Source: Eupeodes corollae (taxonomy: Eukaryota > Arthropoda > Insecta > Diptera > Syrphidae). From it: a DNA stretch of 64,000 nucleotides. The DNA is taken from assembly GCF_945859685.1 (NCBI RefSeq), contig NC_079147.1, positions 178,481,174 to 178,545,173 on the forward strand, in the 5' to 3' direction. This document shows positions 12,520 to 22,665 of this stretch, piece after piece (the first letter of the stretch is position 1; each line of letters opens with the position of its first letter). The notes beneath the pieces were generated by a model, which saw only the letters and a program-made list of their open reading frames with translations, searched no databases and was not told where the DNA came from. The translations under genes were made by a program, and so were the position numbers.

Positions 12520-13804
12520 TTACTTACTTACTTAAGATGGCGCTACAGTCCGGGGCGTACCTGGGCCTCAACCAACAAGCGTCTCCAGCCAGCTCGGTCC
12601 CTAGCTAGCTGTCTCCAGTTTCACACGCCAAGTTGGTTGAGGTCCTCTCCCATCTGAGTGCGCCACCTGAGTCGCGGTCTTCCTCTACTGCGCCGTCCCT
12701 CGGAATTGGATTCGAAGACCTTCTGGGCTAGAGCGTTGATGTCCATCCGCTCTACAGAACCTAGCCATCTAAGCCCTTGGACTTTAATTCTGCTAACTAG
12801 GTCAGTGTCGCTGTACAGCCCGTGCAGTTCGTCGTTATATCTTCTCCTCCATTCTCCATCTATACGTACGGGACCAAAAATCACCCGAAGAATTTTTCTC
12901 TCGAAGCATCCTAAGACGCTCTCATCTTTCTTTGACAGTTTACAGGCCTCAGCGCCATAAATGAGAACCGGGATGATGAGTGTTTACTTCTCAATTGCCT
13001 TCTAAGTCCAAAGAAGCAGCGATTTGCAAGAGTTATTCTTCGTTTGATTTCAGCGCTGATGTCTTTGTCTGCATTAATAGCGGTGCCTAGATAGACGAAG
13101 TCCTTAACTACCTCAAAGTTATAGCTGTCCATGGTGACGTTTTGTCCAAGACGTCGTCGTTCAGTGTCTTTTTTTGATGACAGCATATACTTGGTCTTGC
13201 CCTCATTGACCACTAAACCCATCTTCTTCGCTTCCGCCGCAATGCTCAAAAACGCTCCACATCACGCTTTGATCTTCCAATTATGTCAATATCATCTGCG
13301 TATCCGAGTAATTGGATTTATCTTTGGAAGATTGTGCCTCTAGTGTTGACGATTGAGTTTTGCACAATTCTTTCCAGAACGATGTTGAAGAAGCCGCATG
13401 ACAGTGCATCGCCTTGTCTAAAACCTTTTTTGACATCAAATGAATCGGTAAGATCTTTTCCGACCTTGATAGAGCAGCGTGAATTTTCCATCGTCATTCT
13501 GCACCAACGGATAAGTTTGCCAGGGATGCCAAAACTAGACATTGCTCGGTAGAGCTGTTCCCTATAGATGCTGTCGCGGCTTTAAAATCGATAAAGAGAT
13601 GGTGGGTATCGGTTTGAAGCTCCTGGGTTTTTTCCAAGATCTGCCGCAGTGTGAATATTTGGTCGATAGTGGACTTTCCTGGTCTGAAGCCAAACTGATA
13701 AGGACCAATCAGGTTGTTGACGATTGGCTTCAGACGTTCACGTGATAGGGCAGAAAAAATCTTATACGCAATGTTAAGGAGACTGATGCCCCTGTAGTTG
13801 GCGC
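12520..13804 (-). mobile_element. LINE-B copy inserted in LINE-C (RT to 3' end)
   Basis: The minus strand runs from 13804 (ANYRGISLL, RT start; 5' truncated) through QFGFRPGKSTIDQIFTLRQ, motif A LFIDFKAA, motif B KKGFRQGDALSC, MGLVVNEGKTKYM, FVYLGTAINAD, IFGPVRIDGEWR and RGRPRLRWRTQMGEDL near the 3' end. It finishes in an AAGT tail, seen on the plus strand as TTACTTACTTACTTAAG at 12521-12537. The motif C YADD segment is not in an open frame. Frameshifts split it into pieces at 12621-12884, 12911-13249, 13318-13542 and 13494-13847. An 8-bp AGTCACTG flanks it (12512-12519 and 13805-13812), consistent with a TSD. Superfamily is uncertain; it is not one of the RNase H-bearing clades. Confidence 0.8.
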
Positions 13805-14770
13805 AGTCACTGATAAAGCTTTGGTTTCTATCGATCGCCGAATGCAAGCATCAGTGAGCGTGGTTTGTTGACAGATGGGGGGCCGTCTCGAAACCTACCG
13901 CGTGCTGTTATCATGTGTTCTTTCTTTCTGTTGTTCTTTCTCTTCTATCCTTCTGTCTTGTAAAGCAACATATGATGGATCTTAGTGTCACGTTCTAAAC
14001 GATGGTAGGTTTTCAGATGATTTTGAAATCCGTAGCAGAGTCAGATAGGGCTGTATTTTTTCGCCAATATTGTTTTTGTTGGTGATACACGATGTATTGC
14101 GCGCAATTTTGTCAGGTAGCGGTGGGATCCAATGGACTTTAACATCCTATTTAAAGCACTTGGATTACGCGAACGATGTTTTCTTACTCTCTCATAGGAT
14201 CACGGATCTCCATCAAATGACAACAAGTGTGGAGAGAAAAGCAGAAGTTCTGGGCTGAAAATTAATTCCGACGAAACAAAAATGATCAGCCTCGGAACCT
14301 GACTATCCTCTCAAATAAATATTTGAATAACTCTTTCAGCTTAAGGACAAAGGTACGACTATTTCGCACAATCGAATCTGTGCTTCTTTATGGGTGCAGC
14401 ACTTGAAGGTTACTTTAGCCATTACAAGAAAGCTGCAAACCTTCGTGAATAGACGTATTCGTAACATCCTAAGAATTTCTGGCCAAACCGTATATCAAAT
14501 GAGGTCCTCCATAGAAGGACAGGCCAAGAATCTAAGGAATCTATAATACGAAGCCGTAAATGGCAATTGATTGGACATACGATTCGAAAGGGTAACGGCT
14601 GCATTTCAGGCCAAGCAATGTAGTGGAATCCGCTCACACAAGAAGGAAGAAAAGCTGGACGACCGAGAAGTACATGGCGCAGGACAGTCGAGGTGGAATC
14701 AGCGTCAAAAGTTGGAGGGAGCTGAAATACATCTCCGGAAAACGTACACGATGGCACGTAGTAAGTAAGA
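13805..14770 (+). mobile_element. LINE-C, right half: RT palm to 3' tail
   Basis: The half resumes with a motif A remnant (DKALVSIDR), then FSDDFEIRSRVR and GCIFSPILFLLVIHDVL (motif B; QG is now a stop plus G), GIQWTLTSYLKHLDYANDV (motif C; YADD has become YAND), LKINSDETKM, LRTKVRLFRTIESVLLYGC, and near the end GRPRSTWRRTVEVE. It ends at GTAGTAAGTAAG near 14757-14770, resembling the LINE-B type of tail. Several stops are present. About 400 bases expected between the left half and motif A are absent, so the copy was already deleted or lost bases on insertion of LINE-B. Confidence 0.75.
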
Positions 14771-15095
14771 TATGAGAAGAGCTTGGTGCCAAAAATGCAT
14801 TTGAAATATCACGAGCAAAAGATTTGAATACTGAAGAGCGGGGATACTGTCCGGGCAAACGGATTTGTGAATATCAAGTGCTCTAGCAACTAACAAGATT
14901 CGTCCCATAGAATCGTTATAAGGATCTCAAGTACAGAAAGACTCATGACACTTTCTGGTAGCGTCGAGTTAACAGCAAACTATGTTGCAAGCAAATAAAC
15001 CGAGCTTTCAAAGGGAGTGTTGTAAATGAGCGTTGGAACCGAGGATGACGGGATGTTACGCATGGTTTTCACAAATGACCAGACATTTGTACTAT
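14771..15095 (-). mobile_element. LINE-A fragment, pre-RT and RT start
   Basis: The minus strand reads WSFVKTMRNIPSSSVPTL at about 15085-15030, then a degraded stretch matching LINE-A 38225-38330, then ALDIHKSVCPDSIPAL near 14890-14840. These correspond to WSFVKNMRN and LNIHKSAGPDGIPA of the full LINE-A at 38150-38420. It pairs with 11640-11855 as the other side of a LINE-A copy split by LINE-C. About 450 bases of LINE-A between the two pieces are missing. Confidence 0.7.
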
Positions 15096-17609
15096 TTTAA
15101 GATATTGTTGTGTTTCTTTCCGTAGTTTCCACTCATGTAAAAATTTGGTTGGTCGAATATGACCGTTACAAATCTTTATATAGCTTGGGTGAATTTATTC
15201 CAGTTTTGCACAGTAGGCTTAGTTTTATAACGACGGAAACTCACATCTCTGATAAACTCCACCACCTCCAAAACGGACCAATTTTTTTAGGTCGTAAAGG
15301 GTGTCCAATTATACAGACTCTACTGAAAAAAACCTAATTCAATATTACAACGAAAACTCATTCAACCAAAAATATTAAACATCATGCTTCAATCTTTCTT
15401 CGAGTTACCCATGCATTGATATTTGCTTTTGTTGTTTTTTATTTTTATTTTGTAAATAAACTTTTAGCAAATATAACGGTGCCATTTCTCACCTTGAACA
15501 CACATTATTTGTTTTTCTTTTTTTGGTGATGAAAAATTCAAATAAAATGTCAAAATTGCACCTGCTTCCATCTAAATGTTGTTGTTTGGGTACACCTACA
15601 TTGCAACACCATACCTACAGATGGTCGGGGTTTTTTCGACTAAACAAATATTTATTCAGAACTAAACAAAACAATGAAATGAAAATCCCTACACTATAAA
15701 CGTAGATATGTTTGTAACTAACTAAGGTATACACCAGGACAAGAGCAAAAGAGGGAGACAGATAGACAAAATACTTTCGAGTTTCGACCAAACTTATGTG
15801 CTAACCTTAAAAATGTCGATCTGAGTAAAAAAATAAAATGTACCTTGGTTGAACATGATGCAACCCACTAGACTTATTCTTATAAGTTTTTGTACAACTA
15901 TTTTTCATGCATAAAACAGAGGCGGGTGCTCTCAGGAGGACCGTTATCCAAGGATGGGTAAGAAGGGTATAGTTTGTCCTTGGAATAGGGACGCAACACT
16001 TCTTAGTGCCATTTGTTTTGCCATCGACAGAACTTTTGGTCGGTTATGTATACATACACACACTACACAATATCATCAGCATATTTGTTTCGTTCTTAAA
16101 GTACCCGTCACCTCCTAAACGATCCCTATATGTGATGCTGCTGTGAGGAATCCTTGAAACAAAAGCGAGAAAAAAATTGTTATCCTTAAAAAGAACTCAA
16201 CAAAACAAAAATTCAAAAAATAACAAACAAATATAAACGTTGTGGAGCAAGCATAGAAAAATCATTGTTTTCAGAAGCAGAAGCAGCAGCATCCAGGACT
16301 AGAGAGCGAGTTTACAGTTTTTTTTTTTTGTCAAATAAACCCCCTCCCTTCATATGGTACAATGATATAGTTTGCAACATGACAACATGAATTTATTATA
16401 AATTTATTCAACCCTTTCCCTCTGCGAGCGAAATATAGCATCATATGATGGAGGCCCATACACAAACACATGACACTCGACATACAACACACACATTAAT
16501 ACATATAAATAAACTGCAATGGATAAAGTTTTGTATGAAAAATATGAAAAATTCAGATGAGTCGCGCGCAAAATAGTTTAGACCTTTCGATTTCATTGTG
16601 TCCTTATTGCAAAGTTTTTGTTCCTGATGGGTGTCTGTTTCAAATGTCCCCACCGCCAACCGACGCCAATCCTAATTTTTTTTTTGTTTTTATTATTTTG
16701 TCTGAAACTTTTTCTCATTGGACAATTGTAGTCCTCGGAGTTTATGCGTTTTACACATGTTTCGGGAATGTTATCCTTTTGGATTTACCAAAAAGAATTT
16801 TATTGTGTTTCCTTCCAATTCCGACACAAACATCACAAAAATTTGAAATAAATTCCCAGTGGCTTATTGAAGAACAGTCAATTTAGTATATTTTTTGAAA
16901 TTACCATCAAGGATGGTGGAGCGAACGTGGCGTGGCGTGGAGCTTATGAAACTCCACAGGCACAATGACCTTCGAATCTCGGATTTCAGTTGTGATTTTT
17001 TTGTTTTATTAAAATGATGAAGATGAGAGATTTTTTAGTTTTATATTTTTGTTATTTTTTGGTTTTTCGTGTTTCGTATCAGAAATTCAAATCACGACTG
17101 TAAATATTAAGACGGTTTTTTAATGAGTATTTAACCAGATGACGTGCAACTTCTTTTCCGGAGAAAAGAGAATTTAAACGCGATGTGAGAAGGTTTTTTA
17201 AATTAAAAATTAGTGCATTTACGCATCTTATTTAAGGAATATTGTTTTGGAAACAATTTTAAAAAATATCAGCCAAAGACGTTTAAAAAAATCCTGTGTA
17301 TGGAACAACAAATTTTTTGGGATCGTATCGGAAACCCGCTTTAAAAAAAAAACGGAAAAAAAATTTTTATAATCCCCTCTTCTAAAATAACGATTTTTTG
17401 AAATCCCATTTATTCAAAATCTCGATCAATAACAATTCCGGTTTTTAAAATCCCGTAAAATCCCGACAAAACCGTTTATTCTTACAAAATACGTGCTTAA
17501 TGCACAAAATGCATTCTACAGCAAATTTACGTCTCGATAACGGTCTTACAACTATCATTGACTTAACAAAGTTTTTAATTTGAGTATGTTGTTTTATTTT
17601 AGAAGAATA
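15096..17609. other. No gene or element recognised
   Basis: AT-rich sequence with homopolymer runs and several GT/CA-rich patches. Small ORFs at 15110-15337, 16441-16659 (minus) and 16557-16886 have no domain I know. The end of this stretch is the pre-insertion target of LINE-D, whose 14-bp TSD begins at 17610. Confidence 0.45.
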
Positions 17610-17623
17610 CTACTTTACTGCAA
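17610..17623. repeat. Target-site duplication, left copy (LINE-D)
   Basis: CTACTTTACTGCAA occurs here and again at 19500-19513, bracketing the LINE-D copy. The first C of the right copy may instead be the last base of the element, so 13-14 bp are duplicated. This length fits target-primed reverse transcription. Confidence 0.8.
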
Positions 17624-19238
17624 TACTTTAACAATAATTTCTAACATGAGAAGTTTTACTACAACCAGATCGGTGAATCGAGGCACTCCCCAAGGTGGAG
17701 TCCTTTCGCCTCTTTTATGGAACATGGTAGTAAACGACCTACTTACAGCATTGGAAGCAGAGGGTATTAAGGTGATTGCCTATGCTGACGACGTTGCGAT
17801 ATCCGTATCTGGGAAGCACCCCCAAGTTCTCTCGGAACCCCTACAAAATGAACTAAACTGGCTAACTAAATGGGCTAAGCAATGTGGATTGGACGTCAAC
17901 CAACACAAAACAGAATTAATACTCTTTTCGAGAAGATATAAAATTCCTCAGATTAACCCACCCAAGATTAGAGGAATACCATTAAACTTTTCCGATCAAA
18001 CTAAATATTTGGGCCTCATTTTAGACAAAAAACTAAATTGGAAGGTATATATTGATGAAAGAGTCAAAAAGGCTACTGTAGCGCTTTTTACTTGTAATAA
18101 GGCCATAGGATCAAAATGGGGCTTCTCCCCAAAAATAACGCACTGGCTATACACTTCGGTAATCAGGCCGATACTCATTTATGGAGCCGTCGTATGGTGG
18201 ACCGCACTGGACAAGATGGTAAATCTAAATAAGCTCATCAAAGTCCAGCGGTCAGCAGGTATGTGCATCACAGGAGCACTTCTCTCAACACCAACCGCAG
18301 CAGTGGAAGTGTTTTTAAACCTAACACCACTTGACATCTTCTCTAAAAAGGTGGCTGCCAACTCATATGTAAGGCTTAGAGCCACCTCTCAATGGACCAG
18401 TAACAATACTGGACATACTACTATTCTAGACAATTTCAGGTCTATCCCAGATCGCTTAGAGTATACCACCCCAAAAATGGTATTTGGTAAAAGATTCCAT
18501 GTGTCCATCCCTTCAAGATCCTCCTGGGAAGAAGAGGGACCCCTGGAAGACGATGCAGTACACTTCTATACTGACGGTTCAAAGACCGATCACGGAGTTG
18601 GAAATGGTATCTTTTCAGAACAACTGAATCTCAGTCTATCCTATAGACTTCCCAATCAATGTAGTGTATTCCAGGCCGAAGAAATGGCGATTAACGAAGC
18701 ACTATACTGGCTCAAAGAAAACGTTATATCTTGTAAGGATATATGAATCTCCTCAGACAGCCAAGCCGCTCTTAAATCTCTCGCGTCTGTCTCCACAAAC
18801 TCTCAAACAGTGCAGGATTGTCGATCATCTTAGAATGAGATGACGGAACAGTTTAACATTCACCTCATTTGGCTGCCGGGCCACAGAGACATTCCGGGAA
18901 ATTGCAAAGCCGATGATCTCGCCAAAAACGGAACACTTCTGCCTTATGTTAGACAAAAACATAACATAGGAACACCACTTGCTACATGCAAATATCTTCT
19001 CAAGCAATATGATCTAGAAACAACAAATGCTAGATGGTCACAAAGTACCACCTGCCTAGCAACCAAGCAAATATGGCCAAGTATTGACTTAAAACGGTCA
19101 AAAAGCTTGATATCACTGAGTAGACAAAGTATAAGCTCTACAATTGGAGTAATAACGGGAGACTGCCTCATAGGAAGACATGCTCTGATGCTAGGGGTCT
19201 ACACAAATGACTTCTGTGGAAGCTGCATGGACGAGTAG
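17624..19238 (+). pseudogene. LINE-D RT C-terminus, RNase H and Cys-rich tail
   Basis: One reading frame with in-frame stops at 18744, 18831 and 19236 and no frameshift. Order: RT motif B GTPQGGVLSPLLWN, motif C AYADDVAIS, LDVNQHKTELILFSRR, YLGLILDKKLNW, VIRPILIYGAVVWW, then RNase H with FYTDGSKTD (Asp), VFQAEEMAINEAL (Glu), ISSDSQAALKSL (Asp) and WLPGHRDIPGNCKADD (His, Asp). A Cys pair (FCGSCMDE) then leads, past the third stop, into VQHLLCTC. RNase H in such LINEs removes template RNA during second-strand synthesis. The ATG at 17580 lies outside the element, so the first 14 codons of the longest open frame are host flank. RT motif A is absent because of truncation. Confidence 0.85.
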
Positions 19239-19499
19239 GAAGAAGAAACAGTCCAACACCTTCTATGTACATGTATAGCACTCTCCATTAGAAGAAATTA
19301 CTTTCTCGGTAATCCCTTCTTCGATAACACCAGTGAACTGGCAACGATTCACACAAAACGTCTCTCTAACTTTATTAAAAGTACAAAATGGTTTGTTTAA
19401 ATTCATTTCTCTCCCATGAGTAACCTTATTAGTGGTATCACAATGGACCCTTGAGGTCTACGTATGTCAATGACATCTGGACAGCCACTCCAACCTAAC
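17624..19499 (+). mobile_element. LINE-D copy, 5' truncated, with TSDs
   Basis: Element body between two copies of CTACTTTACTGCAA. It is 5' truncated within the RT and ends in CCAACCTAACC without a poly-A tail. The split copy at 51590-63649 ends similarly (AACCTAACC near 63641-63649). RNase H together with a G-rich motif B (GTPQGGVLSPLLWN) points to the R1/LOA side of the LINE tree, clade unverified. The 3' untranslated part is about 19310-19499. Confidence 0.85.
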
Positions 19500-19513
19500 C
19501 TACTTTACTGCAA
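19500..19513. repeat. Target-site duplication, right copy (LINE-D)
   Basis: Second copy of CTACTTTACTGCAA, directly after the CCAACCTAACC end of the LINE-D copy. Confidence 0.8.
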
Positions 19514-19859
19514 ATATTAAAGTTTAAGCTGTTTATTTTTAATTTGCTGGCACCCAAGGGGTATTAAGAGCTTAATCATGTTTAATGTTTAAATACAGTG
19601 CGAGCGTTAGAAAAATAGGGAAGGATTTAAGAGGAGTATATCGGTGCTCATTGGTCTTATTAGGGATTCAAAGAACAAACTGGGACGATAAAACATTCCA
19701 CATTTTCGATGTGCGGTTAAAAAAAGAATCTCTTCACTTGGCATTGCGTCCGAAATTGAGGAGGGCTGAGAGTATAAAATTTCTAGTAAAAATATCGATA
19801 AAAACGAAAAATAAGAAATATTGTGACGGTGTTCATGCGGTGTAAATGGTTCGTATATA
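19514..19859. other. No gene recognised
   Basis: Short stretch between LINE-D and a mariner copy. The 86-codon frame at 19585-19845 has no recognisable domain and is treated as chance. Confidence 0.4.
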
Positions 19860-20625
19860 TAGGGTGATTTTTTAAAATCTATAGGAAAGTTTTTCAAAAA
19901 AAAGACATAAGATTCAGAAAAATGCATGAAATCTTTATTTTAATCAATAGTACTGTTTAAAAATAATTTTAGACAAATATTGACCTTAACTGCGCCTCAA
20001 ATAGTCCATTCACTTAGTCCAATTTTGGCATACTTTTTACATTTAAGTCGGTATCCCCGCAAAAAATAGGCCGAAGGCGTTAAATCGCATGATCTTAGCG
20101 GCCCATTGACCTGTCCAGAATGTGAAATAAAATGTTCACCAAACTCAGATCTCAATAAGTCCATTGTTGCGGGTGCTGTGTGAAAACACATGTCATGCAA
20201 GTCAAACTCTTGGATTTTGGGCAAAAAAAGAGTTGAATAACATCTCACGGTAGCGCTCACCATTCATAGTTACGTTACGATTCGAATCATCTTTGAAGAA
20301 GTACGGGCCAATGATGACTCAAGCCCATGCACCGCACCGTGACTTTTTCTGGATGCTTTGGTAGCTCTTGCAATGTTTCTAACTGATATTCACTTCAAAA
20401 TCGACAATTCTGCTTATTTACGTATCCATTGAGCCAAAAATGAGCTTCGGTAAAAAGCGTATCTTCGGCCAACTTTGCAAGAGCACAATCACCACAAATT
20501 TTACGTTGCAGTAGGTCATTTGGCTCAATTCTTGTACCAGCTGTATTTTGAAAGGTCTTACACCTAAATCCTTTGGCAAAAATGTCCACCTTCAAAAACA
20601 TGCGAGTTATATTCAAGTTTTGGAC
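19860..20625 (-). mobile_element. Mariner-type transposase copy, 5' truncated
   Basis: Plus-strand AGGGTGATTTTTTAAAAT at 19860 reads as the 3' terminal inverted repeat of a minus-strand Tc1/mariner element. Minus-strand translation gives TEAHFWLNGYVNKQNCRF near 20400-20450 (around the first catalytic Asp), FDLHDMCFHTAPATMDLL with a deletion that removes the QDGATCH-type second Asp motif, and VNGPLRSCDLTPSAYFLRGY near 20050-20110 (third acidic position). Homology stops near 20625, where LINE-A sequence begins. It is the same family as 29560-31127 but lacks the N-terminal DNA-binding part. Confidence 0.8.
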
Positions 20626-20639
20626 AAATGAATAAATGA

Positions 20640-21070
20640 AATTGCAGCTGGAGCAGAAAATCTAAAACATTTCGTGCACCGTGGAATCATTGATAAACTT
20701 ATCACGAGCTAAGAGTTGATGCCAGTGCCGCTCATGAATAGCAGTATGGAAAGAACGTTACGCTTTAACAATAGAAGACAGCATTAAGTTGTTGAAGTTT
20801 ATAATAAATTCTACACGGTTGATAATTCTCCATTGGAAAATGCTGTCGCGATCGGAAGTTCCACATCCGAAGGACAAAGATGTGAATTTAGAAACGAATT
20901 AAAAAAACTGAGAGTATTTTCGTCAGTGAAACAGTTTAATAAATTAGAAGTGATAGAAAAGAGATTGTTTTTGAATTAAAAGGAAGAGACAAAACGGAGC
21001 CCTGGGGGACACCAGCATTTAATTAAATCAATTTCAGATTTAAGCCCATCCTAAAAAATGCGTTAAATGC
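20640..21070 (-). mobile_element. LINE-A fragment, motif B to post-palm
   Basis: The minus strand reads LNAGVPQGSVLSLPF near 21040-20995, a degraded motif C (CFTDENTLSFF; the YADD-type DD is now DE) and FLNSHLCPSDVEL near 20890. It then follows LINE-A nucleotide sequence of 43970-44095 down to about 20640, where the truncated mariner starts. Together with 22225-22665 it forms one LINE-A copy split by other LINE material. Confidence 0.7.
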
Positions 21071-22120
21071 AAACGTGAAGTTACGAATATTTACTTAAAT
21101 TTGAACTTAAAGCTAACATTATTTCAACTACTTGTTCAACTTATTAAGAAAAATTTCATGACTTTGTTTGTCAAATGCCTTGCTAAAGTCTGTAAAGATG
21201 TATTCGACTTGAGCGTGTCATGTGAAGGACAATTAAAAGTAATAATGTCACAGACAAGTTATTCAAACAATTAAGGAATAGCAGACAATTTCCCTAAAGG
21301 ATGATTATCAGTAACTAAATTTGTATAACCTTTCTTTGGACTGGCGTTAGAATCCTCAGAAATCGAAAAATGTATTGATGTACGATGACTGCATTTGGAT
21401 GTGTTAGGAAAAATAGGAGCAGAGGTGCTTGCAGAAGAAAAATCTTCAAAGGCAGTCTTAATTTAATCTGCGGATGTATTCGAAATTTACTATGGAAGTT
21501 GGTTTGAAGAATTTTGAAAGGTCATACATGCGGGAGTTTATTTTTAACGAGTCCCCAAAGCATATGGCGGAAGCGGAAAAGTTTGCAAGAAGCAATAGAA
21601 TAGGATTTCTGTAGCTTTTTAAAGGTGGAACTACTTCTAAGACTTCGCATGTCAGAAATCGGACTTTCCATTATTATTGTAGTGTGTTGACATTATGCAC
21701 CACCCCAACAGGGTATTCCATATTGCAACTTGGAAAGAAAAATTCCAAAATAAACTATCTTTCAGGTTGTAGAAACAACGGGTGGATGAGAGAAGATAGT
21801 TTTTTTTAAAAATAGCAATGTGTTTGTCCCAGTTAAGGTTTTGATCAATATAGATGCCGAGGTACTAAAGTCTTCAACTTTTTTAATTTCAAAACAGCTA
21901 CCAATTCATTTAACATTGGGATGGTAGGGTTGAGTATGGTAACCATTCCAACCACCATAAAGTCACTTATGACTGAGGAAATCGTGAGAACGAAAAATTA
22001 TTGGAATGTAACTAACTTTAACTTTAGTTTGCAGCTCACAATTAACTCATGTTGAGCAAACCAAAATCTTAGCAAGTGAACATCATAGTTAATATCTGAA
22101 ATTAAATTCAATATATATTA
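21071..22120 (-). mobile_element. Decayed LINE pieces inside a LINE-A copy
   Basis: Two signals on the minus strand. One reads YLGIYIDQNLNWDKHIAIF near 21880-21830, preceded by WFAQHELIVSCK near 22060-22020 and followed by a degraded C-terminal region to about 21560. The other reads YIFTDFSKAFDKQSHE (motif A) near 21215-21160. In one intact element motif A should come first, so these are either two pieces or one rearranged piece. The stretch 21240-21560 is AT-rich and only weakly LINE-like. It sits where LINE-A should read from its QYG motif to motif B. Confidence 0.5.
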
Positions 22121-22224
22121 TTATTATATTGCTACAGTATGCAATACCAAGTTTGTATTAATTTCATCTACTTTAATATCATCAGGAAAAGCGTCAGAAA
22201 GACTTGTTTCTCTCTTTGGCTTGT

Positions 22225-22665
22225 TAAACCATCAAATCAGACAAACTCCTGCTTTAAGAAACTTTCGTTCTTCAAGATATTTCTTAACCTGAACATTTTT
22301 CCTGACCTTGGAATGAAGTAACATAAGTGCAATTGGTAGATAGTTAGATAGGAAAAGCTGGACAAATGCTGTCTTCGTTACACTCGGAAAGAAACCTGTA
22401 GAATAGCTTACACAGTGGTTTTCCACATTTAAAGGACACCTTTTCAGAACTATGTACCTACATCAAGATCTTTATTCCTCTTGCAACTAATGCGTAAGTG
22501 CGAAAGAAGATTGGTAGCGTCGAATTAAGACCAAACTGTGCAGGAAGCAAGCAAGCGTCTTTATAAACGAGCATTAGAACCGAAGATGACGTGGTGTTAC
22601 GTACGTATCTTTACAAAGTTCAGAAACATTTTAAACGTTCTCTTAAGAACGAAAAACTTTAAACA
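22225..22665 (-). mobile_element. LINE-A fragment, pre-RT to RT fingers
   Basis: Minus strand 22665-22490 follows LINE-A 38150-38295. 22430-22225 follows LINE-A 38460-38680, including TKTAFVQLF and VKKYLEERKFL (KKYLEERKLL in the full copy). The 64-codon frame at 22232-22426 is part of this. Small internal deletions remove the GPDGIP region. It is the 5' partner of 20640-21070. Confidence 0.7.

Noticed and set aside
14930..15100. Unassigned repeat shared with 22490-22665
   Set aside because: Both are minus-strand LINE-A fragments; the minus-strand match to 38150-38330 explains them.
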